Made by a program: the position numbers and the translations under genes. Of a stretch of 64,000 nt of DNA, positions 46,339-57,921 are shown piece by piece (position 1 is the first letter of the stretch; every line of letters starts with the position of its first letter). Below the pieces are notes generated by a model. It made no database searches. It was not told where the DNA came from and saw nothing but the letters and a program-made list of their open reading frames with translations. This stretch comes from Liolophura sinensis (Eukaryota > Mollusca > Polyplacophora > Chitonida > Chitonidae): the NCBI RefSeq assembly GCF_032854445.1, contig NC_088295.1:48163385-48227384 (forward strand), read 5' to 3'.

Positions 46339-48904
46339 AATCAGGCTGATACAAACAGACAAGACTAAACATCCATGCCAGTAGAAAAATCCCAGCCAAC
46401 CAAAAACAATTACCTTCAGTATACATGAAACTTTTATAAACATATAGTAAATTAAGCAAGCTTTGATATCATTCCATACACACAAAAAGTATCCAACAAT
46501 TCTTCCATGCAACATAAACATATCAGCAACACTGTGGCACACAGTAAATTATTACTTTGTGAGTTCAAAAAAAAAAAAGGAAAAAAGTCCTGTAGAAAGT
46601 GAATATAGGTGTAATTAACTAATATAATTAAATGCCAGAGACTGATGAAAGCTCTCTAGAGTCCTAAATGGTTGGAGCTTGCAAGTATGCCCAGCTTTGC
46701 TTCCTACACCTGGTATGAAAATGAATGTTTTTTTTAAATTTTGACTATTAAAGATCGAAACAGGCTTCCAAGGAAGCTTGACCGTCAAAGCCAGGGTAAG
46801 AAGAAAGTGGGATGTCTGACACTTGACAGTAATCTGTGTGTCTCAAGCTTAGTTGGTTTCTATCATCCTGTTAACAGGACTGATGCCATCCTATCATTTT
46901 ACATGGCCTTGCCCAAACAAAGTTGTTATGAATTACATGTGTGTGTTTGTAATACAATTTTTCACTTACATGATGAGGAGTCGTAAGGTGTGTGCACATA
47001 CAGTATGTCTTCTGGTAGCTAAGTAAGTCCATGTACCTGTATCATGTCAAAGACAGGACACCTCACCCAGTCACATTACACTGACACTAGGTCAAACAGT
47101 CCTGTTTCCTTGCTCTAACCTCTCAGTACTGAATGCTAATGCTAGCAAGGCAGCAACAAGTATCAATTATAGAGTCTTTGGTATGATTTACGAATACGTG
47201 GCCTACTAATACGATTCAAAAAAGTCTACCTGTGTTGTGTAAAGGCTTGAATCTTCATGTAACCAAAAACTGTGTGGAGGATATCACAAAGATGGCCAGC
47301 AAAACAGCTCAATTCTAGCGATTAATACCTCAATTTGACCTGCTTGGTGCAAAGGGGTCATAAATGAGTCGATATCTCCAAGAAACAAGGATTCAAATTA
47401 AACAACTTTCATTAATTCTAAAGTTCCTTACAGTTCTTGTGCCAGTAGCATATTTTGGTTGTTCATTGTCCGCATCAGATATATACATCAACAACAATTT
47501 ATACAGCGTGTATCACACTCAATAGAACAAAAATAAAATATGACGTTATGATCCAGTCTTGGCTCAACAACCAGACACCCTCATTAGTACCTGTCCATAT
47601 AACGGTAATACAATCTGGTGACTTGTACAACTCTCCATGCTTCCCATAGCCTTGTTTTAATGTGGATGATGCTGCATGACAAATGCCTGCCTGTTGTAGC
47701 TGTGGCATTTCATCCAGCCATTTATTACCTCTTGATGACATTTCCAGCCAAGTTTCAGAGTATTACTTTGTCTAGGCCATGTTACCAGTGTTATGACTGC
47801 CACTATACAGACGTTATGGTCTCTCTGGGGAAGGGGGGAGGAGAAACCTTTAGTCCCAATTCCAGCTGCTACACCACATGTATCAACAACATGTCTATAT
47901 GTATACACGTAGGGATCCGTTCACGTGTCTGGGTACATGTTGCTGCCTTTCTACATTATTTGAAGACTAGAGGCGAGATTTAGGCTTTATATACCCATAC
48001 ATTCACACAACAGTACACATGTAGCACACTGCTACCAGCTCAAACATGTTCACCTGGTTTTAACAACTTTGTACAAACAGTTCCCACACTGTTTGCCATC
48101 CATATGTTAAGTCTTAAGATATTAATGTTAAGATACTAATTACCATTTGTTAACCAACATATGAATTACAAGGGCACTAAAGTGTCCAACAATCTGTGGT
48201 CACATCTGTTTTTCTTGTTAAAAAATGAGTTATTTATTCTCTTGAACAAAAAATTATTTTCCTTACCTACATTTCTAACAAAACTAGTGTTAATGTTCAA
48301 GGCTCAACCAAATGGTTCCCTTAACACATGAAAACATGAAACTTCAGCACACATGTGAAAGTTAAACCATCTTGAGAACTGTCTTCATGTTCGATACTAT
48401 TAGCCCTGTTTCCAGATCTCAACACTTGAATGAATTGTTTTCCTTTTTCTGGTTTGTTCCCTAGTATTTCCTGAAGCTGGAATAAAGCTGATGCAATGTT
48501 CAATGATGAAACTTCACTATCCTCTTGTGCCATGGTTGAAATCCACAAACCTTGAATTACAAAACGATACCTTTTTTCCACCATGGTTAAATTTCTTTGT
48601 TCTACACCGAATGTCGCATACATATACGTACAAGTATGTGTCAACAAAAAGAAAGCAATGTCAAAGTTTCCCTGAGATGAAGAAGTAAACTACAATCACA
48701 ACAAAAAAACAATTCATTCTAAAAATGTACGAAGGTTTACGTCCACATACAAAATAAAACTGATGTTCCATGCCCCACGAATCGTGCAAACACATAAACT
48801 GCAATGAAAACAATGACAAAGTCAGCATACATGTATATGCCACCTACAAAGCCATTTGCCAGTAGCAAGGCTAAAGAGCTCCATGTTCAAGGGAGACTAC
48901 TCAC

Positions 48905-49007
48905 ATCTTCATTAGTGGTCTGTTCAGATGTAGCCAGGTAGGTATGGAAGCCTGCCAGGCCAATGATGGACCAGACCGAGAAGAAGCAGATGATGGCCTC
49001 TACAATG
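48905..49007 (-). CDS. ZDHHC: ZDHHC exon B, mutually exclusive, AT-AC type acceptor
   Basis: Reads (S)[20 protein letters not shown], then [14 protein letters not shown], a second version of the same membrane segment and TTxE motif. Donor GAT|GTGAGT (48905/48904) is U2 type. Upstream on the - strand CTCCTTAAC contains the exact U12 branch consensus TCCTTAAC (49025-49018). The AC at 49009-49008 is 11 nt after the branch A, and the exon starts with C at 49007, completing Ser (AG|C). In that frame a TAA lies just before the AC, so no longer exon is possible. 103 nt, the same phases as exon A; 14 synonymous codon differences against 6 replacement ones, all conservative. Confidence 0.92.
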
Positions 49008-49017
49008 GTGCACAGAT

Positions 49018-49025
49018 GTTAAGGA
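49018..49025 (-). promoter_or_regulatory. U12 branch-site motif before exon B
   Basis: TCCTTAAC on the - strand, a perfect match to the minor-spliceosome branch-site consensus, 11 nt before the AC dinucleotide. Confidence 0.9.
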
Positions 49026-49102
49026 GGTTTGTCAGTGGTGAGTACGCCAGACTGGAGACCACTTCTACTATACAATCACAGCACACACGTGTACTTCTCC
49101 AT

Positions 49103-49271
49103 AGTTCAAGTCCAGCTCATGCTGGCTTCCTCTCCGGCCTTACGTGCAAAGGTCTGCCAGAAGCCTGCAGATGGCCGTGGGATTCCTAAACCTGGTTTCC
49201 TGCTACAATAACACTGGCTGCCTTCGTATAAGTGTGAAATATTCTTGAATAAGGCTTAAAACACCAATCAA
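49103..49271 (+). repeat. SINE family A, 5'-truncated, left half of an inverted pair
   Basis: 'gttcaagtccagctcatgct' to 'ttgaataaggcttaaaacac'. It lies 78-246 nt upstream (gene sense) of the exon B branch site and is antisense to the gene. Confidence 0.88.
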
Positions 49272-49309
49272 AATAACTATTTCTCCATAACCTGTTCTTC
49301 AAGATTTTT

Positions 49310-49518
49310 TTTTTTTATTTATTTGATTGGTGTTTTACATCCTACACAAGAATATTTCATTTATACGACAGTGGCCAGCATTATGGTGGGAGGAAACCGG
49401 GCAGAGCCCAGGGAAAACCCACGACCATCCGAAGGTTACTGACTGACCTTCGCACATACGACCGCATTGGTGAGAGCTTCCGCGCTAGCGCGCTAACCAA
49501 CTGAGCCATAAAGGCCCC
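49310..49518 (-). repeat. SINE family A, right half of an inverted pair
   Basis: Antisense copy from 'atttgattggtgttttacat' to the head 'gctaaccaactgagccata'. About 40 bp separates it from the opposite copy, so transcripts of this intron could fold into a long imperfect hairpin. Confidence 0.9.
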
Positions 49519-51485
49519 CTGCTCTTAAAGATGCCTGATCCACACGAAATGGTAAAGAAATATGAAGGTTTCAAGACACCACGTTACAACAACAGAATGA
49601 TATCGCTTTGTGACATGACATTGTCGTTTCACAGCACAGTAGGGCCAATCTGGTAATTGTAACATGGGGTGGTATATAGAATATAAAATCTAAATAAAAA
49701 TGATTAGACTGATCTTCTGAATTACGTTCTTGGGTGGGCTTGGGTTTCCACTGTTGCAAAAAAAAGGATGTTCTGCTGTTTGATCTCATCATGATCAGTT
49801 CCACGTTAAAAGATAGACAAGTAGCCCTACTGTGCCGATGGCATTTTTACTCTGGGATCTCACCCTGTTGTCACAGTGAAGTAACTCGCAAACTCTAAAT
49901 TGTGACTGGAATCATCCACAGGTTTACATAATATGTGCAAGATGAAGAATATAACCGATATGCTTAATGTATTGCAACATATGAACTAGTCCTTGCTTGA
50001 ACAATTATCCACTGGACCACCATACACACTGCAGCTACACATGTTATCTATGTAGGACGCGATACGGCTATCTGCAATATGACAAAACTGACAATCTGAG
50101 CAGAATCTGATCAACATCCTTGAGGGATGTAGACGTTGACATAGGTTTGATACTGTACATGTACATATGATTGGCCAAATTAAAAATTAAAGAATTTTTC
50201 AATTTTGCTGAAAAATGAAAATTGTCATTCATTATAATAAATAGTAATGATGAACATGCAATACATGATTTTCTTGACACATTTCACACATTCCCAGGTC
50301 ATACATTTAAATATGAAGGTGTGTTCTGCCAAAAAATATCTTCATACACCTCTGTCCTGGCACACAAAAACCAGGAAAATGCACACCTCAGAACAAAGAA
50401 ATAATTTGTTTTGTACAAAAACAACACCTAAAACTACGCACCAATCTAATTTATGTGTGAAATGGTTGAGAAGACAAGGCAATATAAACATCAGTGCCAA
50501 CAATACCAGTTACATGTAATAGTGTCATTAGTAAACATTTGCATACCAAAAACATTTGGTGATCAGACTATGCAAACCCAGGTGAATGTGAAAGTATTAT
50601 CAAGAAATGATACATGAACAACCAATGTGATGATAAAATTGTGCAAGCAGGCTTAAAGTGCTATCTACATAAACACGTACTCTTTGCAAAGTGCCTAACA
50701 ACTGTATCAGCATGTAAATCCCTTAGTAAACCTTTAAATATTTTAGTGAAATTAAGTGTCAGCCATAGAGAGACTATGATGCAAAGCATGTCAATGTACC
50801 AGAAGCATATACAGCACATAAAACCTCAATCTTACGGTTCAGACATACGTTGTTCGTTTAGTTCCTGTCACCCAAAATCAGGAATAAGAAAGGCTGTATT
50901 TAACTTGTTTGACAGCTTTAGAGCCAGCCTAGCTAATCAAGCACCTGAATTGTTTCGGAGTCTTATGAAAACATACATGAATGATTTTTATCCAAGGCTA
51001 TCTGGCAGTCACTCACTTTGACTGATGTCCTACTGAGTGACCATTATGAAAATAGTTTTGAGGTTTGTTTAGAAGACCGAATGATAACTTACTGGCCAAA
51101 AATCAAAATCAAGATTTTATGACAATTTTTTGGATACATAAAAACGCATTTTTGGGAAGATAATAATTTACTTTATTCCACCCAAGAGTGCCATGATTAA
51201 AAGTTCAATTAAGTCCTGACTGTCATGGACAATCATGGTTTCACACCACTTTAGCAGTCAAGGCAGTATGGCAGCCCTATTGTGACAACAAAGTGCGGAA
51301 AAAATATTCCTTATGCCAACATTCATATTCTTTATGTCAAATAAACAAATATCTCAATAACAATCAAACAGATCTAAAACAGTGACTTCTGGGTAACAGA
51401 CAAAGGTTTCCTCAGGATTTACATGTTAATGCTGTTGGGTGAAAAAATCTGAACAATCTTGTTTTGATGTTGTAGATTGCTTTGC

Positions 51486-51496
51486 AAAAAGGATAT
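51486..51496 (-). promoter_or_regulatory. U12-type AT-AC 5' splice site
   Basis: ATATCCTTTTT on the - strand directly after the 52-nt exon. The strict ATATCCTT motif is rarely seen by chance at a splice boundary. It can pair only with U12-type AC acceptors, as found before exons A and B. Confidence 0.92.
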
Positions 51497-51548
51497 CTAG
51501 CAGGAGAGTCTCGCATGGCATGTAGGAAATTCCCCCCATCTTGTGACC
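51497..51548 (-). CDS. ZDHHC: ZDHHC 52-nt exon with U12-type AT donor
   Basis: The - strand acceptor TTCTGTTTACAG ends at 51549. GG completes Arg from the DHHC exon, then SQDGGNFLHAMRDSPA and the start of Ser. The sequence after it is ATATCCTTTTT (51496 downward), a full match to the U12 5' splice-site consensus, and there is no GT donor in place. The product spans the luminal loop between membrane segments 3 and 4, like the 'FL..(I/L)K.(S/T)P.(S/T)' stretch of ZDHHC9/14/18. Both neighbours on either side fit in phase, so the exon is well supported in spite of its size. Confidence 0.92.
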
Positions 51549-51582
51549 CTGTAAACAGAAATGAGAAACTTTAATCAAGCGA

Positions 51583-51797
51583 TTTATTTATTTAGTTGGT
51601 GTTTTAGGCCACACTGAAGAATATTTCACTTATACAATGGCGGCCAGCATTGTATACGGAAGCCCATGGCCATTTGCAGGTTGCTGCCAGATCTTCCCAG
51701 GTACAGGTGAGGAAGGCAGCATGAGCTTGACTTGAACTCACAGTGACCGCATCATTTAGAGGCTCCTGGTCAACCACCTCGGTCATGGAGGCCTCCT
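51583..51797 (-). repeat. SINE family A just upstream of the 52-nt exon
   Basis: Sense to the gene. It ends in AAATAAATAAATC only about 35 nt before the acceptor of the 52-nt exon, so the SINE tail forms part of the region where the branch point should be. Confidence 0.9.
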
Positions 51798-52423
51798 TTT
51801 AATTAAGTACGTTAACTACAACATGAATGCACATTCTACTGGTGTGACCAGCTGAAAATGAAAAATCTTAAGCAGGGCGTAAGTCGATTTGCAATCATAC
51901 GCAAACTGGGTACAACTAGACCCAGTCCACCCAGTAACATGTATTGCTTATGCTAAAAAGTTTGACAAAACCTACAATCATTAGCAACTGGCGGCGTCCG
52001 ATCAGATTTATTTTTAGTGCGCGTAGGTCCACTACGACTGGCAACAACTGTGAGCAGATACATGTGACCTGTTCATGATGGCCGAGGCCCTTGTACATGA
52101 TGCATGCATTTAACTGATATAATGTCTAATATACCTTTAAGTTGTCTTTTCTTTAGAAATTCTTAGAAAATTTTCTTTTCCCTTTATTTCAACTTTTCAC
52201 TTTATACCCCCATTCAACAAAGGATAGATAAGTTCAAGAATTTGTTCTAATTATAGCCCTCTCCCTCTATGCACTCCGTGTGCACATCATACGCCTTGTC
52301 TGTGCCTAGCAAGAGGTGTCATACTAACTCAGGCTAAACCCCAACGTACGGATGATCTTATTTTCCGCCTCATCATTCTACTCGGTGGTCACTATTTTCG
52401 TAGTGTAACTCATGCATGTGATC

Positions 52424-52612
52424 ACTAGGAGCAATTGGACCAACTGCATGCAAGCACATGTAGATGAATGGAAGTTGGTACAACTGAATGCTTGGAGTCG
52501 CAAAAAAGTAGAGCAAGTTTAACTTCGAGCAACTGCATGCGCTTGATCGCAAGTGCACGCAGATCCACTAAAACCAGCATCCGATTGTATGCTCCCAATT
52601 GCTCCTAGTTGC
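52424..52612. repeat. possible MITE with short inverted repeat
   Basis: 'actaggagcaattgg' at the left and 'ccaattgctcctagt' at the right are exact reverse complements. The interior is rich in CAACTGCATGC and GCAACT words. Element ends are unclear. Confidence 0.5.
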
Positions 52613-53878
52613 TTCTGGTCGCCCAAAACCCAGTTGCTCCAAGGTGCAAGGTAGATCTATGCCCAGCTTAAGTCTGTTATCCAGCTGTTTATGCAATCAA
52701 TATAATACAGTGTTTCTTTATGCATTATTCTTTATGAATCAGACAAAGACAACACCATACAGAATAATAAAAAAAAAAAAACAGACTCAGTCAAGACCGT
52801 CAGATAAAGCAGTCGACGGAAAAAAGCAATGTCTGCAGGAATAATAGATATGCGTACATTCACATTTACAGCATCACAAAATCCATCCTATGATGTAAAT
52901 GTACCTGATAACGGTTATCTGCCGTTCTGTGCACAGACTGCTCAACTTGTGAGAATCGAATGATTTATTACCATCGCAGCACATAATAATGAATAATATC
53001 TTGGTTTCCTGTCTTTTATCTTTCAAGTTTCAGTAATTCACATCATTTTCATATCAAAGTATAGCTCTCTACCCAGAGACTGGCATTTATAAAGATATCT
53101 TTGGAAAGAGTGGGTTTATGCTCGGCCATAAAGTGGCCCTTGGTATATAATAACTCATAATTTGATACATGTAGTCATTCTGCTATTCACATAAACAAGT
53201 ACAAAATCAGATTACATGTACTAGTATTTTTTTTTTCTTTGTGTTTTTTTTATTTATTTTCCCTACCAACACGAAAGTTAGATAAATTTTGAAGTGACAG
53301 TCTTTTAGCTTTTGGAATATATACAGTATATACAAATGACTATGCAATCAATTATTTTTGGCTTCTTAAGGCAAAATGTGGAAGTTTACTTGAGAGGGTT
53401 CTAGTATCCTTAACACAATTCCCTTTATGACTTTCTGCTCAATGTTTAAATGATGTCTACCTCAGAGGTCCTGCTTTCTGATAAAGATGGATTAACCTAG
53501 CTTTCCATACTGAGTTCCATAACAGCTGAACTGCTGGTCTGATCATCGCTCAAACCAAATCAATCAAATCAGTGAATGACCAATACATCATGCCCAGGTG
53601 TGTCACCATCACGATACGGTCACTCAAAAGTGACAATTAAATTACATCTTATTCTTCCCAATAACTCAGTTCTACTTGATAAGCTTATACATGTATTAGA
53701 AGGATAAATCGTACAGAAGGTTCTTAAATCCATTACTGGTGAACCACTGATGATGTTTATGGCAGATGACGAACATACATGTATAACTCCAGATGTGCAC
53801 AACCAAATGAAATCTTATGTGTAAATTACAACAAGCCAGTATGAATCAGAGATTTACGTTTTATAACATACATGAACA

Positions 53879-54085
53879 GGTACTATAAAACGAGGACAAT
53901 GGTTTTATGGAAAATGAAGACAGATATATGTCAAAAAATGACAAAAAGAATTGAATTTTGGGTGTATATTTTATATTTCTTAATACCCCCTCTATTTTAT
54001 GCATATATTCCATCGGTGATCAGAAATATATAGAACTGATGTCACCGATGAGCATATCGGGAATGCAAGATCAGCTTAGTGCTGC
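53879..54085 (+). repeat. dispersed repeat R2, copy 2
   Basis: Aligns with 41712-41920, including the spaced blocks 'ggtactataaaa', 'gtatattttatatt', 'gatgtcaccgatgagcat'. In the intron between the DHHC exon and the 52-nt exon. Confidence 0.7.
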
Positions 54086-57000
54086 AGGGTTGTAATTTCT
54101 TTCTTTTTTTATTTCTCTTTTGAGGGGACGGGGGACAGACTGCCGGAAGTTGAAACATACACTACGCCTATACTATTGATAACTACTGCTCTTCTTGATA
54201 AATACACCCCACTGTATTCATGTTCCATATACATAATGCATATGAATATAATAGGTTTAGATTCCGCAAACAGATACCAAACGTCATCACGAATGAATTA
54301 AGATGTTGTTATCCACAGGAAATACGTTATGCATTCGGTAAGCCTGTACCTGTACATGTAAATCAGTCATATATGTACATGTACATGTTTGTCTGAATCA
54401 TAAACAGTGACCCAGGTGGGCGAGGCAACAGGTTAGCTATCACTAACATTAGGGGATGCCAGGTAGTAGGCAAAGAACTGACACAAATATAAAAATCAGA
54501 GTGAGTGATGTGTATTGCTGTCATCTGGGTGACCAGCCATACTGATGACAGTCCAAGGTGATGGCTAACTCCTCACTGCCCTGTTCACACTAGGGCTGGA
54601 CTTTTACAGCCCCAGCAAGGACCTTAGTCAAAGCATTTAATTATCCCGCTGTGGGTGTCTAGTCAGTGCATGACTTTACCAAGATTTGTGTTTGCAAAAC
54701 ATTTGAAACACTGCATTTAAAGACAGTCTAAAAGGTATATGTAAGAACATTTAACTGCTAGTTAATTCACTATTTATACTCTAGAGATATGCAAAATCGG
54801 AAAAACCTTCTACCTCTACTTTTATAACCAAACATCATTTAATCGATATGAAACCACATTAACTCATTTAATTTTACAGTAAATCATCAATACCTTTTTA
54901 AACATCAGTCCACCTGCAAGCTGGTAACCATGATAACAAGGTACAATTTAATACAAACACAGTCATATGCAATATCTCTACCTAATATGAATCAATAATA
55001 ATGAATTTCTTCCCCAAAATCTTTAAACCTAACACACCAGAGTTGCCAAAAAGGTGGGAAGCCAAATCCCGTCACACAGAACATCAACATGCGAAGGTTG
55101 TTTATGATTCTATGCTGCATGTAATAACTTACCTTCCTATCACACAGCCTTACATGTACATTAAACCTCAAGGAAGTTGGTGTTAACAAACAGAACCTCT
55201 CATTCATTGCACATATATGCAAAGTACAAAATTAGGACAGAATCCTTCAAAGAGAAGCGGTCAACAGTTTTCAGTGGTGTTGGAAAGACGCAAGGAATGA
55301 ATCAAATCGGTATTCAAGATTCAAGGTATTCAAATTGTGTACCTTGAAGGTATATAAGTTGTTGAAAATAAAACATAAATATCTCAGCTGGCCTTTTGGT
55401 TGCAATTGTTCATATATCCAACGCGGTGATCTACTTCAATACGAAGGAGATACATGTACTGTTCTATAAAAAGGTATTCAGTCTGAACACTAAAACACAG
55501 GTAGAAGTTATGAAGTTAAAAGTGCTAGCTGCTTTGCCTTCTCTAGCTTCAGTATTTCCATACATGCAGCATGCCAGTTGTAAATCTTTGCTGGAATAGC
55601 TGGAATAGTACACAAAACAATCTGACCTATCACCGAACAAGAGTTCCACGATATCATCTCGCCAACTACAATAGTAATATCATTCAGCTCTCCACAAATG
55701 ACTTTCTCATATTATATATATGCACGACAAAACATTCCTGAACAAGGAAAATCATTTAAAAATTGTTCTGAAACTTCAAAAAGTCACAGGGGCTATACCT
55801 TCACTGTGCACACAGGTGCCATGTATGTTTTCCAACGATGCACTAATGGTATAAAAGTGGCTTAACATTGCTAACTTGCTCAATTTACAGCTGAATAATT
55901 TGAAAAGTATTCCAACGTATCTTCTGATCTGATCTACATGTATGTCGAAATTGAGGGGATCTACATTGAAAATAAGGGAACATTTCCTGCATTACATACA
56001 TGATATGAAAGACACGGGAACCAGTTGTTTGAAATTGTCTTAGCCAATACTGGAATTATAAAGTCACATCTTATAATTATAAAAATTTTAGCCAAACTGA
56101 GCAGCCAATGCAGATCTCGCGAGTCAAAGTGAAACAGCAGCAGTATTAGTTCATATTTAATAGAATGTTGCACAATTTGTTTTAGGCTAAGAACAAAACT
56201 GAAGACAAGGCTTTAAGTTAAATCTGGTATTAAGTCTTTAACCAGTTTTTAACCACCGGGCCATGGAGATCATGACATACAGCATGGTACATGTACATGT
56301 ATCAGCTTACAAGAAAACAACATCTGAGAGCTTCAAGAATTTTATTTGGCAATCTCAAAAATCACCCACACAGATGGTCCTTGTCATTTTGAATTCAATT
56401 GAGCGTTACTGATAGCTTCCACTGACACCTTGCGGATAAGTTGCATGCAGGTGATAGATTCTTAAAATGAATGATTATGGCTTAAATCAACACTGCCAAA
56501 CTCCTATGAAACATTCATATTACATTACATGTATATACAGTGTACAATTACTTTTATAAAGCTTTCTTTCATAGTGTTTCTGCAGCTTCATACACAAAAG
56601 ACATGTGGCACATTAGTCAACAAACAGACCACTATCAATCTTGTCATAAATGCCAAAGAGATCTCTATCTATTAAAAACAATTCCTAAACCAGTCATATT
56701 TTTAGTACATTAAACCATTCTGAAGTTAAGACAAAGTCTGACTTGTCTGAAAAGTCAGTCTTGTGATTCTAGGCCCAAGTGTAATATCAGTTTTTAGCAT
56801 CTATGCCAAACCCACCTAGTTATTATGTATTCATTTCCACTGTGTTCCAGAAGGTATATTTATCATGATCAGCTGTTTCAACATCTTGTTTACAATATTC
56901 TTCGCCACTGTAGCCCATCCTTTACATGACATCTTCCTCAAAGCCATACACAATTATCGCAACAAACTTTACTTATATAAACATAGGCAGAAAACATTTT

Positions 57001-57578
57001 TGAACATTTTGTGATAAACACAGAGGTACATATATATATAAATATGACATCAGTTATGTGTATGGCAAACAATGCACTGTCTTTTTGCATGAACTCAAAT
57101 GACTCAGGGCTGATTCGACAAAGCTATTTCTCCCCAGAATTAAAATTCAAAGAGCGATTTTAAGGCTAACATGTTCAGGCCATACCGCCTCATAAATATT
57201 ATCATAAAGACAAATTTGTCAAAACATAAATTTATACGTATGTACAATACCAAAATCCAAGTAACGTATTTAAACTTTTAAATTTAAATTGAGGTCAGAA
57301 ATGGCTCAATGGAATTGGCCTCTGGGACTGAGATCTTTACTCTTGTGTTCTTTCCCCATACTTGGCACAGAGATTGACAAAATACAGCAAAACACCATCA
57401 CATTTTTTTTTTTTTGCGCTGCTGTAGTTGTTTGGCACAGACATTATCTGCTGTTGAACAACATGCCTCTAAACTATCTGATATACTCACACATTCCAAA
57501 GTCTAACACTGTACAACAGTTTGTAATGGATTGTGCATCAGACACATTATTGACAGGAACTGGGATGTGAAACCAGCA

Positions 57579-57921
57579 TGTTATAAATCTTGATGGACTG
57601 GGGTAGCTTGTCACCAATCAGTGCATCTGTTATAAATCCTGATGGACAGGGGTAGCTTGTCACCAATCAGTGCATCTGTTATAAATCTTGATGGACTGGG
57701 GTAGCTTGTCACCAATCAGTGCATCTGTTATAAATCTTGATGGACTGGGGTAGCTTGTCACCATTCAGTGCATCTGTTATAAATCTTGATGGACTGGGGT
57801 AGCTTGTCACCAATCAGTGCATCTGTTATAAATCTTGATGGACTGGGGTAGCTTGTCACCATTCAGTGCATCTGTTATAAATCTTGATGGACTGGGGTAG
57901 CTTGTCACCAATTAGTGCATC
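57579..57921. repeat. 49-bp minisatellite, seven units
   Basis: Seven head-to-tail units of 'tgttataaatcttgatggac', 'tggggtagcttgtcacca', '(a/t)tcagtgcatc' with only one to three changes each, so it is young. In the 9-kb intron after the DHHC exon. Confidence 0.95.

Noticed and set aside
46217-46345. Exon A starting at 46345 after ATCAG, a U2-type reading giving PDFLDFDF before the conserved part
   Set aside because: It is open and in phase 0, but the upstream 52-nt exon ends in phase 2. The extra residues have no counterpart in exon B, where the same region has a TAA. The stretch is explained as the U12 branch site and acceptor.
48905-49025. Exon B as a frameshifted pseudo-exon
   Set aside because: The apparent frame break upstream of IVEA disappears once the AT-AC intron is recognised. 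The exon then has the same length and phases as exon A.
50614-51021. 135-codon + strand frame
   Set aside because: It is the second longest frame of the window, but it is antisense to the ZDHHC gene, has no recognisable domain, no splice or promoter context, and its composition is that of AT-rich DNA.
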